The translations under genes were made by a program, and so were the position numbers. The notes under the pieces are model-generated. The model was not told where the DNA came from, did no database searches, and saw only the letters and a program-made list of their open reading frames with translations. A stretch of 64,000 nt of DNA from [Actinomadura] parvosata subsp. kistnae (GTDB lineage: Bacteria > Actinomycetota > Actinomycetes > Streptosporangiales > Streptosporangiaceae): positions 4,327,001 to 4,391,000 of the forward strand of contig NZ_OOHJ01000018.1 of NCBI RefSeq assembly GCF_900323885.1. The letters run 5' to 3'. Shown piece by piece: positions 25,620 to 34,554 of this stretch. The stretch's first letter is position 1, and each line of letters starts with the position of its first letter.

Positions 25620-28600
25620 TCACGTTTTCCACTTCCTCAAAGGATGCAAGATGGCATCACTGAAACGGCTCTGTGCGAACTCGATGCTACCAATAGCGAT
25701 CAATCCTCGTGACATCCCAGAGATCAATGCGTCTGCGAATTCGTTCGAAGTCATCACCTTCGCACTGGGTTCTGCAGCATGAAGATTGAATCCGAACCCA
25801 TAGAGCACAACCACGCGTCCACGCTCGCGCGCAAGACGCTTCCAATGGGCTGGAGGCAAGGTATCTGAGACCGCCCATTTCCCGCCTTCGCCGTCAAGCA
25901 ATTCAAGTCCGCCTGTGGGTTGGCTCCAAGTTAGCTTCCAGCCATCGATCAGTCGAATAGCAGGAGCTGCCGGAGAGAGGCGAAGTAGGCCCGCCTGACA
26001 AATTCCTTCAATCTGAGCCTCTATCGATGCACCGGTGTTAGGGAGTGTTATACCGAGGAAGTAGCGAGGTTCAAAAATCGCCACGGGATAGGTGAGCGGC
26101 GCTTTCGTATCCAGCGGATTCGACCTCCCCGAACTCAACAAGCCCACCCGTGAGAACGCTGGATCGGAGGTGAGTAGATATAGACTGGCTACGTTTGTTT
26201 CCTCATACCTTCTCAAAAATTCTGGATCGGCGTTCCATTGTTTAGTCGAGTGCGTCGGTATCGAGTTGACATCGATACTAAACGTTGGACGTTCGAAGAA
26301 ATTTGATGCCCGTTGGTGTTTGGTATCCGCCTCAACCGCGTTGCGAACTAGCCAATTATGAACTACATCTAGAAGTTTAAGCCATGCAGAGTCAGACGGA
26401 TTGGCGGCGTTTATCTGTGTGAAGTCTGCGCTTGCCAGCGCAGCCTCAAGTGACTCTAGGTCCATTCGCTTAGCAGATATAACTACGCTCAGAAGTGCGA
26501 ACCGGATTGCCCGTTGAGGCGAGGTCGTATGCATGAGCTCGGACAGGTTCATCTTTTCAGCCAGCTCAAGAAGAACATCTGCCGCTTCCTCATCATCCAG
26601 CATGAGAGACGCAACGGCTGCATGGAGGCCAACATTATGCATAATAAGTTCAGTTGTATGGCGATAAAGTGTATTTGCACCCAAGATCGGCCAAAGTTCC
26701 GAAAGCTCAGTTAGCGTCGCACCCCATTTGTGTTGATGCGATAGACACTCAATCAGCAATCGGCGCAGTTCTATCTCCTGCGACATCATGGACACGCCTT
26801 TTGAGAGCAGACTCTCAATGAGCTTCTTTGCCCGTTCAACTTTTCCATGCGCAATCAGATCGTTGGCCTCCTGCATGCCGACTAGCAAGCGTGATGCTGG
26901 AGTCTTTGGGAGCCTACGCACGATCGATCGACACGACTTGAGTAGTCGCGACACGTTCACGTCGCCAGGAGCATCCGAAGCGAGCGCTTCGAGAAAAACT
27001 TGTACCTGGGTTGCGATGAAGATAGCGGCCCTAACTGCATGCACATCACCGTGAGATATGACTCTCACATACTGCAAAACCTGTTCGATATGAGCAGCAA
27101 TGGCTTCCGTTTGGTGACTATCCTCCGCCCTTATGATTGAGGCTAGGACGAGACGCGCTTGAGCGCCTAGGAGCTCACTAGATTCGCTGACGCCATCAAG
27201 CCACGCTATTTCCGTTTCGAGCAGGTGCCGTGCCGCTTCATGTCTGCCAAACGAGTAGTAGAATCCTCCAACATTTCCCATCAGATGTGCGACCCGGTTG
27301 GACCGCACGTTTAGCCTTTTCGCATGTCCAACTAGGGATGCCGCATGTTGTGCAACCTCCCACGAGAGTTCGCTGCGCCCGGTCTCTACTGCCGCAGTGA
27401 GCCATCGCTCGGTGTGGTAACAAGCCTGAACTATCACATGCTCGATCTGAATGCCATTCTCAAAGTAATCTCTTAGCACCTCTTGAAGGATCGCATTCAT
27501 ATTGACTGTTAGCTTAGAGCTATCCGTTGCGCCATCGATGGAATCGGACAGTGATTTGGAATAGCGGACAAACGAGACTCGTGTAAAAGCCCGAATGATC
27601 TCCCTCAGCTTTGTCTGCGCCTCATCAACGAGTACAGAACCCACTTCTTTGCCAGACTTGTCATCAATTGGAATCAGTGCCGAGGTGGCAATAAGTTGTA
27701 CTGGGATTTGTGAGGGTGAAAAGTAGGAGGCTACGCATAGCAAGCCCATCGCGTTATTCCGCAGTATTACGTCGTCTGAAAGAACTTCCTGAATTCTATG
27801 GATCCCCATCCTGATCGCCGACACCAGAGTTCTAGGATATCCGATAGGAATAGAAATCTCGTCGTCGAGCGACTGTGTGCGAACGTGAGAAAGATAGCTA
27901 CTGATGTCACGGACCGCAATATTGCAGCTCAAAATATAAGCGCAAGCGAGCTCTACTGCCAACGGCCATCGCTCAAAAGCCTCAATCAAATCGAGTAGAG
28001 CCTCCTTGGTCTCTGGCCATTCAGACTCCTGGATATCCAGACGCTTTCTGGTAAGCAGCAATGCTTCACTAGTGGTCATTGAGTCGATTCTTAGGACGCT
28101 ACCTACGGGGCGCCAACCGCCAGTGTCGGTGGAAGTAACAAGAACATGGCCGTTACCAGTTTTCGGCAGCCAGTCGCGAACGACTTGCAAATCCGCATCG
28201 TCATAGACAATTAGCCATGTGCCAGGAATTTGTCGAAGTAGATCACAAGCACGATCTCGAATGGCATTGGACGATCCATCGTCTGTGACATGTCCCCTTG
28301 AAAGCACATCTATGATCTTTCGATAAGCGGCATACATCGCCTCGCCGCTCGACGCGTCAATCCAAAAAATCACATCGTAACGATCAGCACTGTCAGCTAG
28401 ATAAGAAGAAGCTAGGCTGGATTTTCCGATACCAGACAGTCCGGTCAAGATGCAGTATTGAGGTTTCTGTAGCTTGTCGTTGCGGATCGTGAAATTTTCG
28501 GCGATCTCCGCAAGTAGTGCGGATCTTTCCACCTCTGGAACAGGTGGAACTGGCCCATAGATAACCCCCAACTCTTGCCCTCCAAGAGAGCGAATAAGGT

Positions 28601-29306
28601 CATCGTCAGAGACTGACAACTCGCGTCGGAAATCACTTAGCACCCATTCAGAAGCGTCCGCATCGGCTGCTCTTCGAAGGATTTCCGCTATGAGATACCC
28701 AAGGATCAAGCCGGTAGATTTTTCGCCTACCCTGATATGATTACTTGCCCTAATGTCTTTAATGCGATTCCGGAGTATGTCGCGGATATCTTCGAGGCTT
28801 CGATGGTCGAACACTATTCTTGCGCGCAATAGTCGATCATAATGCTGCGCCGCAAGTTGGCTGAGAATGGATGTGAATTTAAATGATTTTCTGAAAAGTG
28901 ACCGAATCTTTTTTGCTCGGGTCTCAGGGGGGAGTCCTTGTGCGCTTAGAAGCTCTGCCAGCCGAATGCATCGGTCATCCGGGGCAGCAGCCGTAATGAG
29001 TTCATATCGATCAGCCTCGCAGCCCTTTATTAGCTTAAGCAAGATCACGAGGGCATCCGATGCATTTATCGTGCGCCCGGTTTTTGCGCTTTTGACCTGA
29101 GCTGCTAGAAGAACCCTTCCAGAACTATGTATCAGGTCAAAATCCACGGAGTCTACGCTCGGAATCGCGGATGATCCCGGTGGTCCCTCTATTCGGCACG
29201 CGTGGATGTCATTCGTTCTCAAGCTATGAATCAAGGCTTCCAGAGTGCGAATGTACTGGTATTGAAAACCCCTCGCAGCTGTACGCCCTCCGTCCGAAAC
29301 ACTCAT
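25620..29306 (-). CDS. NLR-like STAND protein: nuclease-type N-terminus, NB-ARC ATPase, TPR, novel C-terminus
   Basis: A 1228-residue protein. Residues 1-200 resemble the Cap4/DUF4297 nuclease group: RGFQYQYIRTLEALI, then VDSVDFD (Asp55/Asp57) and Q70-V-K72 as the metal-site Q/E-x-K. Residues 255-600 are an NB-ARC-like switch: Walker A GLSGIGKSS (289-297), Walker B LIVYDD (365-370), VLVTSTD (388-394) and WPLAVELA (447-454) in place of GLPLA. About 640-980 is helical with TPR-like arrays; the last 200 residues form an unrecognised alpha/beta domain. ATG 29306 follows AGGAG at 6 bases. GC is far below the neighbours. The architecture matches bacterial anti-phage NLRs that degrade DNA on sensing a phage protein (inference). 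Confidence 0.85.
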   Translation of the reverse strand: MSVSDGGRTAARGFQYQYIRTLEALIHSLRTNDIHACRIEGPPGSSAIPSVDSVDFDLIHSSGRVLLAAQVKSAKTGRTINASDALVILLKLIKGCEADRYELITAAAPDDRCIRLAELLSAQGLPPETRAKKIRSLFRKSFKFTSILSQLAAQHYDRLLRARIVFDHRSLEDIRDILRNRIKDIRASNHIRVGEKSTGLILGYLIAEILRRAADADASEWVLSDFRRELSVSDDDLIRSLGGQELGVIYGPVPPVPEVERSALLAEIAENFTIRNDKLQKPQYCILTGLSGIGKSSLASSYLADSADRYDVIFWIDASSGEAMYAAYRKIIDVLSRGHVTDDGSSNAIRDRACDLLRQIPGTWLIVYDDADLQVVRDWLPKTGNGHVLVTSTDTGGWRPVGSVLRIDSMTTSEALLLTRKRLDIQESEWPETKEALLDLIEAFERWPLAVELACAYILSCNIAVRDISSYLSHVRTQSLDDEISIPIGYPRTLVSAIRMGIHRIQEVLSDDVILRNNAMGLLCVASYFSPSQIPVQLIATSALIPIDDKSGKEVGSVLVDEAQTKLREIIRAFTRVSFVRYSKSLSDSIDGATDSSKLTVNMNAILQEVLRDYFENGIQIEHVIVQACYHTERWLTAAVETGRSELSWEVAQHAASLVGHAKRLNVRSNRVAHLMGNVGGFYYSFGRHEAARHLLETEIAWLDGVSESSELLGAQARLVLASIIRAEDSHQTEAIAAHIEQVLQYVRVISHGDVHAVRAAIFIATQVQVFLEALASDAPGDVNVSRLLKSCRSIVRRLPKTPASRLLVGMQEANDLIAHGKVERAKKLIESLLSKGVSMMSQEIELRRLLIECLSHQHKWGATLTELSELWPILGANTLYRHTTELIMHNVGLHAAVASLMLDDEEAADVLLELAEKMNLSELMHTTSPQRAIRFALLSVVISAKRMDLESLEAALASADFTQINAANPSDSAWLKLLDVVHNWLVRNAVEADTKHQRASNFFERPTFSIDVNSIPTHSTKQWNADPEFLRRYEETNVASLYLLTSDPAFSRVGLLSSGRSNPLDTKAPLTYPVAIFEPRYFLGITLPNTGASIEAQIEGICQAGLLRLSPAAPAIRLIDGWKLTWSQPTGGLELLDGEGGKWAVSDTLPPAHWKRLARERGRVVVLYGFGFNLHAAEPSAKVMTSNEFADALISGMSRGLIAIGSIEFAQSRFSDAILHPLRKWKT

Positions 29307-29727
29307 ACTGCTCCTAGGTGCCTAGTTGGACAACGGGACGTTCAATTCTCAACCGAAAGACGCCATGTATCAAGGGGGCGGCAGGTGACTGTGCTTCAGT
29401 CCGGTAGGACAGCACTGATCAGGACCGCGCGGTGCGGCGGTGCATGGCTGGCAGGTATCCAACTCCACCAGTTCGCCGCGAACCTGGCTGCAGGTGCCGT
29501 ACAAGGCGAACTGGCGCCGGTCCACCCATCATCACGTCAACCAGGTCAACTGGCTGCAAGTCAGTGGCCACCGCAGTGAGTGGGAGCACGTGTCGTTCGA
29601 TCGTGTTCCTGTAACTCCCTGCTCATCGGAAGGTCATAGCAGCTGGCGTACCCGGGTGGCAGGCTGATCAGAAGCGTTGGGCCGCTCTCGCTCGGCCAGC
29701 GTGTCGAAAGAGGGGCTGCACGACCTC
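29307..29727. other. Island spacer, no supported gene
   Basis: Between the NLR-like gene and the IS701-type element. The first part probably holds the NLR promoter and leader. Several short frames exist but none shows coherent motifs or a good ribosome-binding site. It may be debris of a lost island gene. Confidence 0.5.
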
Positions 29728-29731
29728 TTAG

Positions 29732-31229
29732 TACTCCAGCCGCACTTATCGATCTTTGAGCTGTCGTCGCTGGTAGTGGCTTTGTCGGGCGCGGGCTTGA
29801 TGGCGTCGTCGCCAGCGTGACCAGTGCAGGATGTGGGGCCGTCGGGTAGGTGGTCGGGTCAGCAGGGCGAAGAGGCGGCGGATCTCGTTCGCGGAGATCT
29901 CGATGAGCGGGCTGGTGCCGGCCGGTGGGTCAGATCTGGCGCCGAGGGCGGCACGGGTCACGGCCAGGAAGGCGAGGGCGAGCATGGCGAGGGTGATGTA
30001 GCGATACCAGGCGGGATAGAGACGTACCTGGTAGTGGTCGAAGGCGGCTTCGTTCTTGCCGGTCTGGAAGCATTCCTCGATCGTCCAGCGGGCTCCGGCC
30101 ACTTCGACCAGGCGCTGTAACGGCACCGGCCGTGGCGTGTGACACAGGTAGAAGGCCAGCTCGCGGGGGTTGCTCAGGGAGCGGCGGATGAGCAGGCGGT
30201 GCGCCGGGTTGTCGGTGGTGATCAGGGCCCAGTCGTAGCGCCGTTCGCCCTTGGCTCCCGGGCCGCAGGACAGGCGCTGCCATCCGGATCGGGGTACCTT
30301 GGCGGCCATGATGTCGGCGCGGACCTTGCCAGCGCCAGTGGTGATCTGGTGGGCGCGGGAGATCGCGAGCACGTAGGAGATCTGCTGGCCTTCCAGGTAG
30401 CGGCGCAGGGGTCCGTTGTCGCCGTAGGCCTCATCGGCGGTCACCCAGCCGAACGGCACGCCGGCCGCGAGCGCCCGTTCGATCATGGCCTGCAGGAGTT
30501 GCGGCTTGGTGGCGAAGCCAATCTGCTCGGGGACGCGGGCGGCCGCGCAGCGTTCCGGGCGGGCGATCCAGGAGTCTCTGGGCAAGTAGAGCTCGCGATC
30601 CAGGACGGCCCGGCCACGGCTGGAGGCATAACCCAGAAACACTCCGATCTGGCAGTTGGTGATCTTCCCGAGAGTGCCGGTGTATTGCCGCTGCACTCCT
30701 GCCGAGCGGGTGCCCTGTTTGGCGAAGCCGGTATCGTCGCCGACCAGCACGGCATCGCTCTCGCCCAGATGCTGCATCAAATAGGTGCGGATGTCGTCGC
30801 GCATGCCGTCAACGTCCCACTTGGCGGCGTTGAACAGACGCTGCATGCCATCTGGGGTGGCCTCACCGGCGTACTCAGCCAGCGACCAGCCGTTCTTACG
30901 CTCCAGCCCGGACAGCAGTCCGCCGACACATGCACGAGCACGCTGCCGAACTTCGGGGCGTCTGAATCGACCGGCTACCAGCGCGAACGCCTCATCCAGA
31001 CCTGCCTGCAGACGAGCGGCGCTGAGATGTTCTACCCTGGCCAACGCGGCCACCGCATGATCTTCAGTTCCATCACACCTGAATGATCACAGCGGTGGCC
31101 GTTCCTCTTTCACGCGGGAGTACGCATGGGTACGCATGCGTACCTATAGACCGGCGTGCACCAGCGCGCTGTAACGTGCACAACTCACCGGCGACACCTC
31201 GGACCGTCCGCTGAAGTGCGGCTGGAGTA
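29732..31229 (-). mobile_element. IS701-family insertion sequence, copy A
   Basis: The 16-bp perfect terminal repeats TACTCCAGCCGCACTT (29732-29747) and its complement (31214-31229) bound 1498 bases. TTAG flanks both sides (29728-29731 and 31230-31233), matching the YTAR target duplication of IS701. The transposase frame is intact. Confidence 0.92.
29746..31053 (-). CDS. IS701-family transposase A
   Basis: A 435-residue DDE transposase from GTG 31053. Landmarks: VLVGDDTGFAKQGTRSAGVQ (first Asp), FGWVTADEAYGDN (second Asp), and RWTIEECFQTGKNEA with the catalytic Glu in the YREK-like region, then DHYQVRLYPAWYRYITLAMLA. The basic C-terminus is typical. The stop codon lies inside the terminal repeat. 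It is intact and probably functional, and only distantly similar to transposase B next door. Confidence 0.93.
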   Translation of the reverse strand: MAALARVEHLSAARLQAGLDEAFALVAGRFRRPEVRQRARACVGGLLSGLERKNGWSLAEYAGEATPDGMQRLFNAAKWDVDGMRDDIRTYLMQHLGESDAVLVGDDTGFAKQGTRSAGVQRQYTGTLGKITNCQIGVFLGYASSRGRAVLDRELYLPRDSWIARPERCAAARVPEQIGFATKPQLLQAMIERALAAGVPFGWVTADEAYGDNGPLRRYLEGQQISYVLAISRAHQITTGAGKVRADIMAAKVPRSGWQRLSCGPGAKGERRYDWALITTDNPAHRLLIRRSLSNPRELAFYLCHTPRPVPLQRLVEVAGARWTIEECFQTGKNEAAFDHYQVRLYPAWYRYITLAMLALAFLAVTRAALGARSDPPAGTSPLIEISANEIRRLFALLTRPPTRRPHILHWSRWRRRHQARARQSHYQRRQLKDR

Positions 31230-31233
31230 TTAG

Positions 31234-32655
31234 TACTACAGTCATGTTTCGTGATCTATAGTCGAGCCTGTGTCGGATGTGGTGACGTCTGAGGATCTCC
31301 AGTCGTGGGCGGCGGGGCTGGATGAGCTGTTCGCGCGGGTTGCCCCCCGCTTTGGTCGGGTGGAGCCGCGCCGGCAGGCGCGGGCGTATCTGGTCGGGCT
31401 GTTGGCGCCGGTGGAGCGGAAGAACGGCTGGCAGTTGGCTGAGGCTGCGGGTGATGCGCAGCCTCATCGGATGCAGCGGCTGCTGAACAACGTGCGCTGG
31501 GACCCGCGGGAAGTTCGCGTGGACCTGCGGGATTACGTGGTCGAGCAGTTGGGCGATGCGAGCGGCGTGCTGATCGTGGACGAGACCGGGTTCGTCAAGA
31601 AGGGCACCCGCTCGGCCGGGGTGCAGCGGCAGTATTCGGGCACGGCGGGCCGGGTGGAGAACTGCCAGCTCGGGGTGTTTCTCGCCTACGCCACGCCAAG
31701 CGGGCGCGCGTTATTGGATGCCGAGTTGTACCTGCCGAAGTCCTGGACCGGTGATCGGGCCCGGTGCGCGCAGGCCGGCATCCCGGACAGCGTGCCGTTC
31801 GCCACCAAGCCGGCGCTGGCGGCCGCGATGCTGGAGCGGGCCCTGGACGGCGGCGTGCCTGCTTCCTGGGTGACCGCGGACGAGGCGTATGGTCAGGACC
31901 ACAAGTTCCGCCTTCTCCTGGAGAAACGCAAGGTCGGGTACGTCGTCGCCGTGCCCAGGAGCCAGTCGCTCGGCAGTGGCATCGGTTACGGCAACACCGG
32001 CTCGCGGGCCGACGCGGTAACCGCCGATGCTCCTGCACAGGCATGGAAGCGCCTGTCAGCGGGTGATGGGGCCAAGGGGCCGAGGTTGTACGACTGGGCG
32101 ATGGCAACGCTGCCGCCCCATGCCGCCGATGAGCTCGGCCAACCCGGCGGGTTCCAGCGGTGGCTCCTGGTCCGCCGCAGCCTCACCCCGAACGATCAAG
32201 GCGAGCTGGAGATGGCCTACTACCTGTGCTTCGGTCCTGCAGGCACCCCGCTGGACCAGCTCGTCCGCATCGCCGGTTCCCGCTGGGCCATCGAGGAGTG
32301 CTTCCAGTCCGCCAAGAACGAAGTCGGCCTGGATCAGTACCAGGTCCGCCGCTACGACGGCTGGCACCGCCACATCACCCTGGCCATGCTCGCGCACGCC
32401 TACCTGGTCGTCACCGCCGCCCACGCCCCAAAAGCACGTGCGGCCTGGTCCCCCTCACCCCAGCCGAGATCCGCCGTCTCCTGGCACATCTGACCAGCGC
32501 CGTCACCCACCCCATCAACCAGCTCCTGCACCGCGCCCTCGCCTGGTCACATCTCCGACGCGCCCACCAAGCCCGCGCCCGCAGCAGCCACTACTGGAAA
32601 CGCTGGCTACGCCACAACAAGATCCAGCTATAGATCACAAAACATGACTGTAGTA
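31234..32655 (+). mobile_element. IS701-family insertion sequence, copy B
   Basis: Terminal repeats of 28 bp (TACTACAGTCATGTTT start, one mismatch) at 31234-31261 and 32628-32655 enclose 1422 bases. TTAG flanks at 31230-31233 and 32656-32659. The left TTAG is also the right target duplication of copy A, so the two IS abut with one shared target site. Confidence 0.92.
31270..32633 (+). CDS. IS701-family transposase B, needs a -1 frameshift for its C-terminus
   Basis: The first frame (31270-32493) carries VLIVDETGFVKKGTRSAG, SWVTADEAYGQDHKF and RWAIEECFQSAKNEVGLDQY, that is the whole DDE core. It then runs into an unrelated tail ending at 32493. The -1 frame from about 32432 on encodes GLVPLTPAEIRRLLAHL and HQARARSSHYWKRW, the usual IS701 C-terminus, ending at 32633 within the terminal repeat. 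The switch point falls at CCCCAAAAGC, a plausible -1 slip site. It could be programmed frameshifting or a damaging one-base deletion. The joined product would be about 454 residues, the normal family length. Confidence 0.85.
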
Positions 32656-32811
32656 TTAGCCGCAAGTTGGTGGTCCCTGACGATGTTCCGCACTCGGATG
32701 GAGGATCTTCTGACGCTCGCCGATGTCAACGCAGGCTTGGAAGGGAGGCAAGTCGGCAACCGGTGCGATCATGGTCCACAACTGGTCCACAACCAGCGAG
32801 CTACAACGAGA

Positions 32812-32847
32812 ACGGGCGGGACTCCGTGAGACTGGAGGCCCGCCCGT
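32812..32847. terminator. Strong GC-rich hairpin at island right end
   Basis: ACGGGCGGG-A-CTCC pairs with GGAG-G-CCCGCCCGT around a 7-8 base loop, followed by a short T-containing stretch. It lies about 50 bases inside the right att repeat and may terminate a lost island gene or insulate the tRNA. Confidence 0.55.
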
Positions 32848-32897
32848 ACCTGTGATGTTTACCCTGGCCAGCGGCCGGAACCGCTGATCAAGGTCGA

Positions 32898-32939
32898 GTG
32901 CCCCCTGCAGGATTCGAACCTGCGCACCCGGCTCCGGAG
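32898..32939 (-). repeat. Right attachment-site repeat inside tRNA-Arg
   Basis: Identical over 42 bases to 19672-19713. It covers the anticodon loop through the 3' end of the complete tRNA-Arg gene, the segment that tyrosine integrases of such elements typically use as crossover core. Confidence 0.92.
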
Positions 32940-32970
32940 GCCGGTGCTCTATCCCCTGAGCTAAGGGGGC
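32899..32970 (-). tRNA. tRNA-Arg (anticodon CCG)
   Basis: On the minus strand the gene starts GCCCCCTTAGCTCAG and ends GGTTCGAATCCTGCAGGGGG plus C-A. The acceptor stem (GCCCCCT/AGGGGGC), D-arm, an anticodon stem CCGGC/GCCGG with loop CTCCGGA, and a TTCGAATC T-loop all form. The anticodon CCG reads CGG (Arg). The CCA end is not encoded. Integration of the island rebuilt the 3' half from the att core, so the gene remains functional. Confidence 0.95.
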
Positions 32971-33085
32971 TCAACGTGTGACTAGGCTACCAGCATCTGA
33001 TGACCACTCCGCACCAGATAAAGCCTCGCGAACACTTCCGGCGAAACCGCTCGTGACCGTGCCGCTACGCGTTAGCTTTGCGCCC

Positions 33086-33472
33086 GTGGGTGAGGTTCTT
33101 GGGAAAGTACTGGTCGTAGACGATGACGAGGTCATCCGGCAGCTCATCGCGGTCAACCTGAACCTGGAGGGGTTCGAGGTCGTGACCGCCACCGATGGGC
33201 AGGACTGTCTGGAGCGGGTGCTCGACGTCATGCCCGATGTCATCACGCTCGATGTGATGATGCCGTTCCTGGACGGGTGGACGACGGCGCAGCGGTTGCG
33301 GACGGAGGAGGCCACCAGCCACATCAAGGTCGTGCTGATCACGGCCAGGGCGCAGGATGACGACAAGATCCGAGGGTGGGGGATCGGGGTGGACGCGTAT
33401 CTGACCAAGCCGTTCGATCCTGCCGAGTTGATTCAGGTCGTGCGGGAGTTGGCGGCCGGCGCCAAGGAGTGA
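33086..33472 (+). CDS. Single-domain response regulator
   Basis: About 128 residues forming one receiver domain: acidic pair in VLVVDDDEV, phosphoacceptor Asp in DVITLDVMMPFLDGW, the Thr of VLITARA and the Lys of YLTKPF. There is no output domain, so it must act through protein contacts (CheY-like) or as a phosphate relay. The start is uncertain: GTG 33086, a TTG slightly downstream, or an earlier GTG at 33053 are all in frame. No histidine kinase gene is adjacent. It lies just outside the right end of the island. Confidence 0.88.
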   Translation: MGEVLGKVLVVDDDEVIRQLIAVNLNLEGFEVVTATDGQDCLERVLDVMPDVITLDVMMPFLDGWTTAQRLRTEEATSHIKVVLITARAQDDDKIRGWGIGVDAYLTKPFDPAELIQVVRELAAGAKE

Positions 33473-33822
33473 GTGTTTGACCTGGGAGGTTGTGCTTTGA
33501 GCGCTCGCTCCCAGGGGTGGGTGTGGCGGCCGGGGTTCGCGGATCACATGCGCGAGTCCCGGCCGTTGTGCTGGGCGGGGTCGTTCGGTGGGTGGTTGGG
33601 CGGCGTTTCCGTGGGCGTGTGGGCGTTTCAGGGGTGGGAGGGGCTGGCGGGTTTCTGGCGGGGGGAGTGGGCAACCTGGTTGGATTGGGGCATCTCGCTC
33701 TCGGGTGAGGGTGATGCGGTGGGACGGCGGTGCGGGGGCTGGGGTCGTCGGGGCTGGGTCTTGGGGCCGGTCTACACGCCGTGAGAGTCATCAGTGGTAG
33801 CCAGGAAAGGTTGGTCGCGGAC
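33473..33822. other. Gap of about 350 bases, no supported gene
   Basis: Very GGG/TGG-rich on the plus strand. Open frames exist in more than one phase, which is expected at this composition, and none has a domain-like sequence. The last 20 bases contain AGGAAAGG, a likely ribosome-binding site for the next gene. Confidence 0.45.
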
Positions 33823-34490
33823 GTGCGTAGCTCGATATTTCGGAATTTGGATCCTCAGCAGCTGCCCCCGGGGTTCGCGCTCGAGAACGGCAAGATGCTG
33901 CGGGTCCAGTTGCCCCACGAGGTGCTGGCCAAGCAGGGGTCCATGGTGGCCTTCCAGGGGCAGATGGACTTCGACTACGAGGGCGCCGGCGGGATCGGGA
34001 AGCTGTTCAAGAAGGCCATGACGGGGGAAGGCGCCTCGCTGATGCGGGTGCGGGGGGAGGGGCTGCTCTACCTCGCCGACAACGCCGACGACATCCACCT
34101 GTTCTATCTGGAGAACGAGGGGATCACGGTCAACGGGCGTAACCTGCTGGCGTTTCAGCCGCAGCTCACCTGGGACATCCAGCGGGTGCAGGGGGCCGGG
34201 GTGGCGGCCGGGGGCTGTTCAACACGACGGTGACGGGGACCGGGTGGGTGGCGGTGACCACGCATGGCACGCCGGTGCTGCTGGACGTGGCGCGCATGCC
34301 GACGTTCGCCGACGGGCAGTCCGCGGTGTGCTGGAGTTCGGGGCTGCAGGTGGGGGTCAACCGGACGATGAAGATGGGGGCGTTGATCGGGCGGGGGAGC
34401 GGGGAGGCCATGCAGCTGGCGTTCAGGGGGCAGGGGTTCGTGCTGGTGCAGGCCAGTGAAGGGGCTCCGGTCGTTCAGGCCTCTCATTGA
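33823..34490 (+). pseudogene. AIM24-family protein, frameshifted in a G-run
   Basis: The first part reads SSIFRNLDPQQLPPGFALEN through GEGLLYLADNADDIHLFYLE, the usual AIM24/TIGR00266-like beta sandwich. After GVAAGG at 34210-34214 (five G) the frame runs to a stop at 34233, while the next frame continues LFNTTVTGTGWVAVTTHGTP to the stop at 34490. One missing G would restore a single protein of about 222 residues. The family is conserved but of unclear function (membrane- or stress-related in bacteria). GTG 33823 is my preferred start; TTG 33811 and GTG 33781 are alternatives. Confidence 0.82.
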
Positions 34491-34554
34491 GCCCCTTGAT
34501 GTCGGGGATGAGGGAGTTCTCGTCGGTCGTGGCTGCGGGCGCCCGAAGGCTTGG

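Larger units (their letters stand above)
19672..32939. mobile_element. Decayed tRNA-Arg-integrated element (AICE-like) with defence cargo and nested IS
   Basis: A 42-bp identical direct repeat at 19672-19713 and 32898-32939 covers the 3' half of the tRNA-Arg(CCG) gene; the complete tRNA is at the right end, the duplicated fragment at the left. Between them are remnants of typical actinomycete integrative-element genes: a GntR UTRA domain, a TraB/FtsK translocase piece and a tyrosine integrase, all broken. Two large intact genes (19918-21294 and 25620-29306) have visibly lower GC than the surroundings. Four IS elements, in two abutting pairs, have invaded it. The element can no longer move by itself. 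Confidence 0.88.

Noticed and set aside
29307-29727. Small frames between the NLR-like gene and IS701 copy A considered as an antitoxin or immunity partner
   Set aside because: No frame has a convincing start, hydrophobic core or known motif; nothing supports a partner gene.
33473-33784. Possible 103-residue protein after the response regulator
   Set aside because: Trp/Gly-rich composition mirrors the GGG/TGG bias of the DNA, frames in other phases are equally open, and there is no recognisable fold.
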